Assembly: GCA_003170315.1 (NCBI GenBank)
Contig: PNAH01000024.1
Span: forward strand, 1 to 44,152
Source: Acidimicrobiaceae bacterium
GTDB lineage: Bacteria; Actinomycetota; Acidimicrobiia; Acidimicrobiales; RAAP-2
DNA length: 44,152 bases
Direction of reading: 5' to 3'
Shown here: positions 32,780-40,271 of the stretch, piece by piece
Position numbering within the stretch: position 1 is the first letter of the stretch
Layout of the letters: each line of letters starts with the position of its first letter
The notes under the pieces: generated by a model
The model's input: only the letters and a program-made list of their open reading frames with translations
What the model was told of the DNA's origin: nothing
Database searches by the model: none
Translations under genes and position numbers: made by a program

Positions 32780-33523
32780 TCAACCGAACGCGGAGTGGGC
32801 CAACCAGAACTCGACCAAGTTTCGATCGCCGACCACTTCAACCTCTTCCAGATCCAGGTCGCGTCGTCCGAGAATTGCGAGCAGCAGATTCACCGCGGAG
32901 GCGACGAGCTCAGCGTCGAAATGGTCCTCATCGTTCGACACGCTGAAACCGTCCTCGCCCAGCGTGACCGACCACAGCGATCCGGAGTCGCCGTCACGAA
33001 ACGCCAGCTTCTCGCCGTGACCACGAAGCAATGACAATTCCGGTGAGTGCTTTCCGACTTTTTCGATATTGGAGAGGTACTCATCCACGGCGTCCAGCGC
33101 AATGGCGGGTTCGGCCCACGGAATCGCGTGGGCCGCCAGATCGAGGTCCATGCGGTGGACCAAGGTCTCGTGAAGTTGGCGGCGAGACCAGAATCGAACG
33201 CGCTGATCGAGTCCCCACGCCCACATCCGTTCATTCGGATCAGCAGCGAGCAGTGTGTCGACGAGCATTCGCCCTCCCGAGTCAATCCACTCCGGACTCA
33301 CGTCATCTCGATTGGCGAGCGACTCTCGCGTGATCCGCTCCGACGAGCGCAACCGGACCAATTCCTCAACCCAACGGTGAACGACGCCGAGGTGTTCGGC
33401 GAGGTCAACCACCGTCCACCCGGGACAGGTCGGGACATCTTCGTCCAGCGCCAGCGACGACATCACGTTCGCAAAACGGGCGACCTCGATCGTCAGCGCA
33501 TTGCAGTCTTCAATATGATCCAC
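32780..33523 (-). CDS. Maleylpyruvate isomerase/mycothiol-dependent (MDMPI) family protein
   Basis: A 247-residue DinB-fold protein of the mycothiol-dependent enzyme family. The N-terminus is DHIEDCNALTIEVARFANVM, then VPTCPGWTVVDLAEHLGVVHRWVEELV with the first metal-binding His. The pair in QLHETLVHRMDLDLA provides the other His residues and the conserved Arg. The C-terminal MDMPI_C domain contains ELSLLRGHGEKLAFRDGDSGSLWSV. Members are thiol-S-transferases or isomerases using mycothiol. The GTG at 33523 has GGAGAG 4 nt upstream; an in-frame GTG at 33535 is an alternative. The family suggests that the organism makes mycothiol. Confidence 0.9.
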   Translation of the reverse strand: MDHIEDCNALTIEVARFANVMSSLALDEDVPTCPGWTVVDLAEHLGVVHRWVEELVRLRSSERITRESLANRDDVSPEWIDSGGRMLVDTLLAADPNERMWAWGLDQRVRFWSRRQLHETLVHRMDLDLAAHAIPWAEPAIALDAVDEYLSNIEKVGKHSPELSLLRGHGEKLAFRDGDSGSLWSVTLGEDGFSVSNDEDHFDAELVASAVNLLLAILGRRDLDLEEVEVVGDRNLVEFWLAHSAFG

Positions 33524-33688
33524 GGTTCTCTCCACGCGCTCATCGCCTCGAGCGACATCGTAGTGGCGAGGGCGCGGTACTCCCGATAATTCCGTTTTGA
33601 CCCACGCGCCCCGTCAGGCCCCGGATTGCTTGAGGCTCCCTGTGGTCCGAAGTAACGCGAAGAGTCGTGCGAGGGTAGCGTCGCCGCG

Positions 33689-34207
33689 CTAGTGGTGGAT
33701 GAACTCCGACAGTTCGGCGACCGACGCCGTCGCCAGCCAGCCTCCGGAATATTGTTCCGCGTTCGTCACTTCAGCGATCGCAATCTCCGGGCCGCTGGTT
33801 CGAGGTTCGTCTTCACCCAGTTCGACTTCGGCCAGCACGAGACCCGTGTGTCGACCTTTGAACTCATCGATGGCGTAGTGCACGCCGCGGGAGGTCAACG
33901 ACCATCGACTCTTCGCAACGATCGACGCCGGCGTCACCGAGAGCGCGTGGAACTCCCGTTCGCCTAAATAGATGTTGGTAATCATCACCAATTCTGGATC
34001 ATTCGAGTCGCGTCGCACTTTCTGACCGAGTTTGTAGACCACCTCGTCGCCGTCTTGAATCATCCGAAGCCGCAGCGAGGTGCCCGTCCAGTAGTGGTCG
34101 ACGATAACTCTCTCATTCGTGACGCCGAGTGGCACCTCCGTCAGCAACCACCGCTGTTCGCGCTCGAGATGCGCATAGCGGCCTTCACCGGGGCGATGAC
34201 TGGTCAC
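33689..34207 (-). CDS. CYTH domain protein
   Basis: A 172-residue tunnel-fold phosphohydrolase of the CYTH (CyaB-thiamine triphosphatase) superfamily. The signature ExExR is seen in HLEREQRWLL near the N-terminus. Further strands carry the basic residues that line the tunnel (TSLRLRMIQ, VVYKLGQKVRR, SIVAKSRWSLT) and the acidic YAIDEF and LVLAEVEL. Such enzymes act on triphosphates such as inorganic tripolyphosphate or thiamine triphosphate. The GTG start has TAGACT exactly 6 nt before it. The gene is divergent from the small conserved protein at 34.3 kb. Confidence 0.85.
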   Translation of the reverse strand: MTSHRPGEGRYAHLEREQRWLLTEVPLGVTNERVIVDHYWTGTSLRLRMIQDGDEVVYKLGQKVRRDSNDPELVMITNIYLGEREFHALSVTPASIVAKSRWSLTSRGVHYAIDEFKGRHTGLVLAEVELGEDEPRTSGPEIAIAEVTNAEQYSGGWLATASVAELSEFIHH

Positions 34208-34213
34208 GAGAGA

Positions 34214-34219
34214 AGTCTA
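34214..34219 (-). promoter_or_regulatory. -10 element, leaderless start of CYTH gene
   Basis: Minus strand TAGACT, TCTCTC, then GTG at 34207. The 6-nt spacer is identical to that before the sigma factor start. Confidence 0.6.
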
Positions 34220-34305
34220 AGGATGCGCCTCACTCTCAGACGAACGGCGACGTAGGAACTTTCTTGCCCATCCAACCCCCAACCAATTGACACTGAACGT
34301 CGCGC

Positions 34306-34311
34306 TACACT
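34306..34311 (+). promoter_or_regulatory. -10 element, near-leaderless start of small conserved gene
   Basis: TACACT, 7 nt, then GTG at 34319. TTGACA at 34287-34292 is only 13 bp upstream, too close for a normal -35. Confidence 0.5.
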
Positions 34312-34318
34312 CGCCTCG

Positions 34319-34582
34319 GTGAAGCACGCTTCAGAGTCCACACTTGAAGGTCTGTCCGCATTGCTCGATCAACTTCGCTCGATTGACGGACTAGTCGAAA
34401 AGACACCGGGAGTGTTCTACCGTCGGTCCAAGGCGTTCTTGCACTTCCATGAGGACCCTTCCGGGTTCTTCGTCGATATCAGAGTGAGAATCGACAACCC
34501 CTTCACTCGACTGCCGGTGACGACGCGAGGTCAGCAGTCCGAGCTCGTCTCAACCATCATGCGCGCTCTTCAAACTGAATGA
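34319..34582 (+). CDS. Small conserved protein of unknown function
   Basis: An 87-residue soluble protein. The pattern LRSIDGLVEKTPGVFYRRSKAFLHFHEDPSGFFVDIRV followed by TTRGQQSELVSTIMRAL is one I recognise from short conserved actinobacterial proteins, but no function is known to me. The HFHED cluster could bind a metal. The GTG start has TACACT 7 nt upstream. It converges on a VOC gene. Confidence 0.75.
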   Translation: MKHASESTLEGLSALLDQLRSIDGLVEKTPGVFYRRSKAFLHFHEDPSGFFVDIRVRIDNPFTRLPVTTRGQQSELVSTIMRALQTE

Positions 34583-34626
34583 CTGACGACGGCGTGGCGT
34601 GCGTCGCGAGCGGCGAGGACCCAACA

Positions 34627-35043
34627 TCAGTGAGGGTGTGAATGCTCCGCGCCGCGATAGGTTCCGAACGACCAGCGGTTGCCCTCGGGATCCATCACGG
34701 CAAACTCACGCGATCCGTACGACGTGTCGTTCAGTGCGCGCAACAACGTTGCCCCCGCAGCCATGGCTCGGTCGTGAAGGGCGTCGGGATTATCGGTCAC
34801 CACGTAGACACCGAAGCTGCCGGGCTTCAACGCCCATTCGTCGTGGCCGTCGGGCGCTTGGTCGCCCAACATGATCCCGCCGCCGAGGGGCCAGCGGATC
34901 TCGCAGTGATCTACGCGGTCCCCTTCTCCGTAGAGGGCCGAGATGGTGAAGCCGAAAGCTTCGACGTAGAAGTCAACGAGGGCACGGGCGTTGCGCGCCG
35001 CCAGGGACGGCCACACGTAGGTGGTTGAGGGCTCAGACGACAT
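34627..35043 (-). CDS. VOC family (glyoxalase-like) protein
   Basis: A 138-residue VOC protein. It begins TTYVWPSLAARNARALVDFYVEAFGFTISALY and has IRWPLGGGIMLGD, GVYVVTDNPDALHDRAMAAGATLL, and YGSREFAVMDPEGNRWSFGTY, the pattern of bleomycin-resistance-like stand-alone VOC proteins. The C-terminus HSHPH is His-rich. The ATG at 35043 is preceded by AGGAG at 8 nt, and is preferred over the GTG at 35052. The substrate is unknown. Confidence 0.9.
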   Translation of the reverse strand: MSSEPSTTYVWPSLAARNARALVDFYVEAFGFTISALYGEGDRVDHCEIRWPLGGGIMLGDQAPDGHDEWALKPGSFGVYVVTDNPDALHDRAMAAGATLLRALNDTSYGSREFAVMDPEGNRWSFGTYRGAEHSHPH

Positions 35044-35307
35044 GGTTGACACTCCTGGCTTTTCGTTCGTGGGAGACTTTGCAAACCGACGTGGCAGGCG
35101 ACGTCACGGCGTCGCGCCGGCCCGTGGCGGCTCTCGATGGATCTTAGAAATGGTCATGTCCGAATCCAAACACAACGGACCAAGGGTGTCAACCGTATGG
35201 GACGTCCCTCGATCGCTCGCGCCGCTTCACGATCCGCCCAACCGTGTTCCAGTTACGCGTTGTCGCGGCACACGATGACGCTTTCCAGTACAGGGTAGGT
35301 CCACCGC
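35044..35307. other. Non-coding stretch between VOC gene and frameshifted gene
   Basis: No convincing gene, RNA or hairpin is visible. Short open frames exist on the plus strand but have no recognisable protein pattern. Confidence 0.4.
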
Positions 35308-35584
35308 TTATCGCGGTAACGCAAATGAGTACTGCGCAGCGTCGGCAATCTCGGTTGAAGTCGGTTTAAAGAATCGGAGGGTCTGCGTTGTCTCGCTGAG
35401 AGATGTGCGTCCGTAGTCGACTTCCCACGCGTGAATCGTCAGTGGCCGCGCGCCGATCGCCCCTTTCGAGTCTGGTCAACTCTTCGGGCTGAAGTGAACT
35501 CCACTTGACGTAGCGCGATACGAACTTCTCGACGAGTCCGATGTCGCGGACGCCGGCCACAAACGGTGTTTTCGTCTTCGTCAT
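35308..35584 (-). pseudogene. Frameshifted small gene of unknown function
   Basis: From the ATG at 35584 a good coding frame reads TKTPFVAGVRDIGLVEK... and ends its sensible part with SLQPEELTRLE. Beyond a C4T3 tract (35460-35466 on the plus strand) sensible sequence continues in another frame (AIGARPLTIHAWEVDYGRT ... ETTQTLRFFKPTS ... YSFALPR) to a TAA at 35308. Removing one base in the tract would give a single 91-residue protein. This points to a one-base insertion in a homopolymer, in the organism or in the reads. The protein family is not recognised, and both halves are soluble. Confidence 0.5.
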
Positions 35585-35649
35585 ACGACTCGCTCTGAAC
35601 GCTTCGAATTCTGAGAATACTCAACGCGGACCTGCCTGGCACCGCGTTG

Positions 35650-36042
35650 TTACGCGGGTCCGAGGAGATCCCATTTGTTGCCGTAGAGATCCTTGAAAAC
35701 TGCGACCTGCCCGTACGATTCGCTTCGGGGTGCCGTCAAGAACTCGACACCGGCACTGGTCATGCGCGTATACGACGCGTTGAAGTCATCGACGCGCAAG
35801 AAGAGTCCCACGCGCCCGGCGAACTGTCGACCGATTAGTGCCATCTGCTCCTCTCCTCGGGCCTGAGCGAGCAGGATGCCACTGCCCGAACCGATCGGAC
35901 GCACCACAACCCACCGCTTGGGTTGGCCGTCACCATCGAGTGACGGCGTGTCCTCTTCCAAGACGCATCCGAGTACGTCCACGAAGAACGCAATGGCCTC
36001 GTCGTACTCCCACACGATGACACTGACCAGCTCCAGACCCAT
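35650..36042 (-). CDS. VOC family (glyoxalase-like) protein
   Basis: A 130-residue VOC protein. It starts LELVSVIVWEYDEAIAFFVDVLGCVLEEDTPS and has RWVVVRPIGSGSGILLAQA, GLFLRVDDFNASYTRMTSAGVEFLTAPR and YGQVAVFKDLYGNKWDLLGP. The last segment carries the DxxGNxWDL ending of a common subfamily. Its ATG has TAGTCT exactly 6 nt upstream, and it is divergent from another VOC gene. Confidence 0.92.
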   Translation of the reverse strand: MGLELVSVIVWEYDEAIAFFVDVLGCVLEEDTPSLDGDGQPKRWVVVRPIGSGSGILLAQARGEEQMALIGRQFAGRVGLFLRVDDFNASYTRMTSAGVEFLTAPRSESYGQVAVFKDLYGNKWDLLGPA

Positions 36043-36048
36043 TCGGTC

Positions 36049-36054
36049 AGACTA
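36049..36054 (-). promoter_or_regulatory. -10 element, leaderless start of VOC gene
   Basis: Minus strand TAGTCT, GACCGA, then ATG at 36042. Confidence 0.6.
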
Positions 36055-36088
36055 CGGCCCGTCACGACATACGCCGGGCTCGGTTCAC

Positions 36089-36094
36089 TATCGT
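36089..36094 (+). promoter_or_regulatory. -10 element, leaderless start of VOC gene
   Basis: TATCGT, GGCGTC, then ATG at 36101. It lies only 34 bp from the divergent -10, so the two core promoters overlap. Confidence 0.6.
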
Positions 36095-36100
36095 GGCGTC

Positions 36101-36454
36101 ATGACTTCTGATTGGGCGCGTCCCGTGGTCCACTGGTCCATCGTGGCGCTTGACGCGGAGCGCCAACGATCCTTTTACTCCGCGTTGTTCAATTGGGAGA
36201 TCGGTGACGAACCGATCATGTCGATCCCGGCCGGCATTGGGGGTCCCGAACCGGGACCGGCGGGACACATCCAGGCCGGGGCGAGTCCCAGCGTGTCGCT
36301 CTATGTCCAAGTTGGCGATTTGCGCTCGACGATCGACAAGGCCATCGAACTAGGCGGAAAAGAAACGATTCCACCCTTCGATCTCGAAAACGGTCAAACG
36401 CTGGCGGCCATCGAAGATCCCGAGGGCAACTTCGTGATGTTGGTTCAGCAGTAA
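36101..36454 (+). CDS. VOC family protein
   Basis: A 117-residue VOC protein. WARPVVHWSIVALDAERQRSFYSALFNWEIGDEP, GGPEPGPAGHIQAGASPSVSLYVQVGDLRSTIDKAIELGG and LAAIEDPEGNFVMLVQQ are typical of the subfamily found often in actinobacteria (lactoylglutathione-lyase-like). The function is unknown. The stop lies 5 bp from the end of the convergent ABM-like gene. Confidence 0.92.
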   Translation: MTSDWARPVVHWSIVALDAERQRSFYSALFNWEIGDEPIMSIPAGIGGPEPGPAGHIQAGASPSVSLYVQVGDLRSTIDKAIELGGKETIPPFDLENGQTLAAIEDPEGNFVMLVQQ

Positions 36455-36459
36455 ATCCC

Positions 36460-36750
36460 TCAGCCCGGTAGTTCCCTGAAGTACTCAGTATCGATTGACT
36501 CCGACTCCAACAGTGATTGGAACTCCATTGCGACCGGCGACGTCGATGCCTCGACCGCGGATCGCCTCGCGTCCGTCATTGATCGCCAAAACGTAATCGC
36601 CACCCATTCACCCTCGAGACCGCTGGCGACCGTTCGACGAAGGAGACCGTCCTGTTGGTAGGCGAAGCGCTGTTGATAGTCAGCGTTGCTTTTCAAGAAG
36701 ACATCAGTGGTGACGTCGCCGACTAAACGAAACTTCGAGACTTCAATCAT
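36460..36750 (-). CDS. ABM-like small protein
   Basis: A 96-residue protein with the ferredoxin-like ABM pattern (FRLVGDVTTDVFLKSNADYQQRFAYQQDGLLRRTV, EGEWVAITFWRSMTDARRSAV, EFQSLLESESIDTEYF). Similar proteins are annotated as antibiotic biosynthesis monooxygenase or hypothetical. The ATG at 36750 is chosen because TAGTGT lies 7 nt upstream, and the GTG at 36759 is an in-frame alternative. Confidence 0.75.
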   Translation of the reverse strand: MIEVSKFRLVGDVTTDVFLKSNADYQQRFAYQQDGLLRRTVASGLEGEWVAITFWRSMTDARRSAVEASTSPVAMEFQSLLESESIDTEYFRELPG

Positions 36751-36757
36751 GATTCGC

Positions 36758-36763
36758 ACACTA
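36758..36763 (-). promoter_or_regulatory. -10 element, near-leaderless start of ABM-like gene
   Basis: Minus strand TAGTGT, 7 nt, then ATG at 36750. Confidence 0.5.
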
Positions 36764-36864
36764 CAAGCGACGTTCCCATTTCAGGGAAATACGAACGTAC
36801 AACGAGGGTTGATGAGGTTGACGGCGCCCGTCGACACCGACTTGTCAGTCGAGCCCAGGCAACG

Positions 36865-37929
36865 TTAAGACCAAGGATTCACCTTCCTCGCCGCAACGGC
36901 GAGGTAGAGGGGGTCGCCGGACTTCTCCCACGATCTCCGAGCGGTGTAGACCAGTTTCGAGACATGCTCGTCATCACTGAACGCCGCAATTGAGGTCACT
37001 TCCTTCGGGTCACGGTCATTGGCTCCGACGAACTCGTCGAGTTGGTCACGGGACCAAAGTGATGGAGCCCCAATTGAGAGGTACGCGGCGGCGAGCGCCT
37101 GGAAGGCGAATCGACCAAGTAGCTCGTTGTCGTCGAACCAGGGACGTATCCGCGAGATGGCCTCCACTCCAGTCACCCCATGAAGGGCGGTGAAATCGTC
37201 GGTTGAGGCATAGAGGTGCAGCGCCGCTTGGGCCAATTTCTGAATCGTGTCATCGGTAATCTCCAGCGATGACACGGTTTCGTCAAAGAGATCATTCTGA
37301 GCGACGGCGCTCATTTCTTCAGTTATGTTCTTCAGTTTTGGCCGGGCGGGCACATTCGGAGACTTCGACAGGTCGGAAAGAATCTCCGAGGGATCCTGCG
37401 ACCTGACCTCTCCCGGCGCCAACTGCCTCAGTGGGCTTCCCACTTCTGCGAGGTACGCCAAGCCGGCCGCGATTCTTGACGGTGAAGAGACTTCAATGGC
37501 GTAGGCGAGTCTGATGACTCCGTGAAAGGCCGCACCACTGATGCCGGGGATGAGTGCGGGCAGATGGGACCTCAAAGCTTCGTCGGATCCCACCTCGGTG
37601 ACCCGTCGTACGAAGTAGCTTCTGAGATCAGCGGCAGCGCCACCGTTGCCAATCGCCGATCGCCAAGTGTTTTCGTTAAGGCGAGTCGAAGGCTCATCGA
37701 GCGCAATGGTGCGCGAGGAGTACGCCGCGGCGAAGCGAATGAGTTCATCATCGTCGGCGCCTAGACCCTCCTTGGCCACAAGAGCCATAGGTAAGTGATT
37801 CGTTAGGCCACGTACCGTTGTGGGGTTGGCTCCCAGCTCTTCATCAAGTAGCTTGCGCAACGTTGGGTTGAGGTCCTGAACCACGATGTGGACGCTATCG
37901 TCGCAATCCGGGAACGTGTCGGGAGCCAA
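36865..37929 (-). CDS. Questin oxidase-like (DUF4243) protein
   Basis: A 354-residue soluble protein. NHLPMALVAKEGLGADDDELIRFAAAYSS near the N-terminus and FHGVIRLAYAIEVSSPSRIAAGLAYLAEV in the middle match the questin oxidase-like family pattern (conserved His-x-x-x-AL and FHGxIRxxYA). DFTALHGVTGVEAI and FAFQALAAAYLSIGAP in the C-terminal half also fit. Fungal questin oxidase performs Baeyer-Villiger ring opening of an anthraquinone; bacterial members have no established role that I know of. The start is a TTG at 37929, and TATCTT exactly 6 nt before it supports this. By eye the gene is more A/T-rich than those at the window's ends. Confidence 0.75.
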   Translation of the reverse strand: MAPDTFPDCDDSVHIVVQDLNPTLRKLLDEELGANPTTVRGLTNHLPMALVAKEGLGADDDELIRFAAAYSSRTIALDEPSTRLNENTWRSAIGNGGAAADLRSYFVRRVTEVGSDEALRSHLPALIPGISGAAFHGVIRLAYAIEVSSPSRIAAGLAYLAEVGSPLRQLAPGEVRSQDPSEILSDLSKSPNVPARPKLKNITEEMSAVAQNDLFDETVSSLEITDDTIQKLAQAALHLYASTDDFTALHGVTGVEAISRIRPWFDDNELLGRFAFQALAAAYLSIGAPSLWSRDQLDEFVGANDRDPKEVTSIAAFSDDEHVSKLVYTARRSWEKSGDPLYLAVAARKVNPWS

Positions 37930-37935
37930 CCAGGG

Positions 37936-37941
37936 AAGATA
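37936..37941 (-). promoter_or_regulatory. -10 element, leaderless start of questin oxidase-like gene
   Basis: Minus strand TATCTT, CCCTGG, then TTG at 37929. This is the same hexamer as the methyltransferase promoter at 27.27 kb. Confidence 0.55.
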
Positions 37942-38036
37942 CGTCGCTTTGACGACGTGCGATGACCATCGGTCGTCCGAGGAACGTCGAAAGGCATAGA
38001 TTCACCGCGTTTCGGTAGACGTGGCGAAGTTCGCGG

Positions 38037-38450
38037 CTAACCCTCGAGCCACCGTGAAAGAACTTTGACATCATTCGTTTCGTATCCGACGCGGTCGTAG
38101 AACTCCAGCGCCGCGTCGTTTTCGCTCCGAACCATCAGTTGAACTTTGATGGCGCCCTTCCCGCGAAGCCATTCTTCAGCGGCCCTCATAAGTTCTGAAC
38201 CAATACCGACGCGTTGGTAGGCCTTGTCAATCGCAAGGTAGTAGACCCAGCCTCGATGGCCGTCGTTTCCTACCATCACGGTTCCTATCAACTCACCATT
38301 CTGCTTAATTCCGAGGACCGCGGACGTCGCTCCTTCAAGCGCGCGCAGAAAGTCACCGGCTGGATCATTCCATGGACGAGTCAGTCCGTTTTCCGCCCAG
38401 AGAGCCGTGGCAGACACAGCATCCTCAGCAGTTAACTCAAGAACATCCAT
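38037..38450 (-). CDS. GNAT family N-acetyltransferase (RimI/YpeA-like)
   Basis: A 137-residue GNAT similar to YpeA. It starts VLELTAEDAVSATALWAENGLTRPWNDPAGDF and has VLGIKQNGELIGTVMVGNDGHRGWVYYLAIDKAYQRVGIGSELMRAAEEWL (motif A) and AALEFYDRVGYE (motif B). The ATG is preceded by TATCAT exactly 6 nt upstream. The substrate is unknown. Confidence 0.92.
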   Translation of the reverse strand: MDVLELTAEDAVSATALWAENGLTRPWNDPAGDFLRALEGATSAVLGIKQNGELIGTVMVGNDGHRGWVYYLAIDKAYQRVGIGSELMRAAEEWLRGKGAIKVQLMVRSENDAALEFYDRVGYETNDVKVLSRWLEG

Positions 38451-38456
38451 CGGACA

Positions 38457-38462
38457 ATGATA
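38457..38462 (-). promoter_or_regulatory. -10 element, leaderless start of GNAT gene
   Basis: Minus strand TATCAT, TGTCCG, then ATG at 38450. Confidence 0.6.
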
Positions 38463-38535
38463 ATTGGCGAAGGCAAATCTCTTCTACAGGCTGAGCCGGT
38501 AGACATTTGTCAATCGCGTCTTCCAAGGATGAAGT

Positions 38536-38847
38536 TCAGTCCAGTGACTCGTTGACTGTGACCGAGCCAAACAAACTGAACGCGCGAACTGTGATTTCGG
38601 GACCATCGCTGGATCGAACATCAATCTTCCGTCCACCGAAAAGAGTAAAACCTCGGAGTCGAATCCTGCTGCCACTTGGCACTTGAATGTCCGTGGCACC
38701 GACGACTGTGACGACAGTGATGCTTGCCCCGGGAAAAGTTGTAGCTGGCGCCTTGACGCGTGTCCCACCTAGAACGGATGCAAGCACTTCGTGTCCCCAG
38801 CCCTGTTGAAGGGTGAACTGCCGTCCACCAACCAGTGCAAAATCCAT
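38536..38847 (-). CDS. LiaF-like C-terminal domain protein
   Basis: A 103-residue beta-rich protein resembling the LiaF/cell-wall-active-antibiotics-response domain. Recurrent strands such as SVLGGTRVKAP, ASITVVTVVGATDIQVPSGSRIRLRGFTLFGGRKID and ITVRAFSLFGSVTV have the repeating 'G-x-x-x-I-x-V-P' turns of the family. There is no membrane segment or DUF1707 helix, so it is a stand-alone soluble version. LiaF-type domains act in envelope-stress signalling; here no LiaRS-like kinase is nearby. AAGGAG precedes the ATG by 5 nt. Confidence 0.75.
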   Translation of the reverse strand: MDFALVGGRQFTLQQGWGHEVLASVLGGTRVKAPATTFPGASITVVTVVGATDIQVPSGSRIRLRGFTLFGGRKIDVRSSDGPEITVRAFSLFGSVTVNESLD

Positions 38848-39002
38848 CTCGCTCCTTCTTCTAAGGGTTTACCGTTCCGATCTACAACAATTCAAAATGG
38901 TTTGCCACTCATGAAAATGATCCCACGTCCGGAAGGGTCGTCGGTTGTCTAGGAACAAACGATGGCCATTCGTATGCCGCGTCTTCACTTACATGACATC
39001 AG

Positions 39003-39356
39003 TTAGTTCGAAGGAGCGCTAGAACCTTCGACGCGACTGACTAACGCCTTCAGGACCGCGACCTCCTGGCGAAGGGCAACCTTGCCAACCCTTGTGATGG
39101 AGACCCAGGTTCGAGGCCGACGACCTTCGGTCCCTTTCTGCACACCGATAAGACCAGCCTCTTCCAAGACTCGAATGTGTTGAGAGAGGTTACCGGCGGT
39201 TAATCCCATGGTCTCTTGCAAAAATCGAAACTCCACCTTGCGTGATTCATTGGCAATAGTCAGAATGCCGAGTCGCACTCGCTGGTGCACGGTGTCATCG
39301 AGATCTTCGATCGGACTCGTTTCCTGGGTTGATCGATCCTTTGACTCACCGACCAT
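39003..39356 (-). CDS. Winged helix transcriptional regulator
   Basis: A 117-residue ArsR/MarR-type winged-helix regulator. DTVHQRVRLGILTIANESRKVEFRFLQETMGLTAGNLSQHIRVLEEAGLIGVQKGTEGRRPRTWVSITRVGKVALRQEV contains the helix-turn-helix (about 45-70) and the wing with a GRRPRT turn. It resembles the group of regulators paired with membrane proteins. Its ATG lies within the 3' end of the upstream membrane-protein gene (11-nt overlap), so the two are co-translated. It probably controls its own operon, but no operator is obvious. Confidence 0.9.
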   Translation of the reverse strand: MVGESKDRSTQETSPIEDLDDTVHQRVRLGILTIANESRKVEFRFLQETMGLTAGNLSQHIRVLEEAGLIGVQKGTEGRRPRTWVSITRVGKVALRQEVAVLKALVSRVEGSSAPSN

Positions 39357-40134
39357 CGTTCATCCTTCGTCGAGCAATGTGGAACGTCACACCGCTGCGG
39401 CGGAAGACGTAGAACACCACCCCGCCAATGAGCAGATATAGACCTGGCAAGATCAGGTTCGGCAACGCCTCAATATTCCCATTCCAGGTGGAACCTATTC
39501 CGAGGCGCACAAAGAGGTTGCTGACGTCATAGAGGCAGGAAAGCAGTGCGAGACCAAGGAACCCAGCAACGTAGAGCAGGAAGGCTCGACTTCGTTCAGT
39601 GATTCCGAGCGCGATGAGGCCAATCGCGATGACCAGCAGAGGCTGCATACCGCGTATCCAGAAGTCTGCTGGAATCTTGAACGTGATCCAACCTCGGCTC
39701 GCTACGGCCAGTACCAGCACGCCGACGCCAACGGTGGCGAAGGGCCAAATGCGCCCGGCAACTCCCGACGAACGCGCCCGCATCCAATAGAAGCCGACCA
39801 CCGTGGCAATGCCAGTAAAGATGCTCACCACCCAATAGGTCGTCGCCCACGGGCTCACGTGATCGATTGGCGGGGACGTGGGTGATCCCAGACCCGATCC
39901 AAACACGCCTCGCGAGACTGAGACCGAGGAGCATGTGAACCCGTTGGCGAATGCATGGCACCCCAGCGATGAAGCAGTAAGACCCGGATAGTGGTAAAAG
40001 ACCATCGCGAATAGGACGACGAGGCCAAAGACAACGAGAGCGAACCAGCTGCCGTCGCGCGCCACTCGAGTTCTCCATCGCAGTTGGCGGGCGTATGCCA
40101 GGTCCCCGTCAGGCTGTTCCATTGTGTCTGTCAT
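39346..40134 (-). CDS. Multi-pass membrane protein co-transcribed with a regulator
   Basis: A 262-residue integral membrane protein with about six hydrophobic segments (for example WFALVVFGLVVLFAMVF, YWVVSIFTGIATVVGFYW, WPFATVGVGVLVLAVA, LLVIAIGLIALGIT, FLLYVAGFLGLALLSC, LYLLIGGVVFYVF). Between segments 1 and 2 lies an outer loop with two Cys residues. It is not recognised as a named family. It overlaps the winged-helix regulator gene by 11 nt, an arrangement seen for regulator/membrane-protein pairs of unknown role. The ATG at 40134 is chosen, and a later ATG at 40122 is possible. The start of the frame at 40194 is less likely. Confidence 0.75.
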   Translation of the reverse strand: MTDTMEQPDGDLAYARQLRWRTRVARDGSWFALVVFGLVVLFAMVFYHYPGLTASSLGCHAFANGFTCSSVSVSRGVFGSGLGSPTSPPIDHVSPWATTYWVVSIFTGIATVVGFYWMRARSSGVAGRIWPFATVGVGVLVLAVASRGWITFKIPADFWIRGMQPLLVIAIGLIALGITERSRAFLLYVAGFLGLALLSCLYDVSNLFVRLGIGSTWNGNIEALPNLILPGLYLLIGGVVFYVFRRSGVTFHIARRRMNDGR

Positions 40135-40271
40135 GCCAACTACTTTGCCATACAAACCTAACGACGTCAAGTTGCTGGCCCTGCATTTAGTCACGCTGAA
40201 AGACAGTCCCCTTCTAAATTTCTATGAAACAACGATAGACATTGGTCCAGCGACAACAGTCGCTGTTCGAC

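Noticed and set aside
34287..34292. TTGACA as the -35 of the small conserved gene
   Set aside because: Only 13 bp from the -10 hexamer, too short for a standard promoter; probably coincidental.
35021..35278. Short plus-strand frame in the gap after the VOC gene
   Set aside because: No recognisable protein pattern, a composition like random GC-rich sequence, and no promoter or Shine-Dalgarno.
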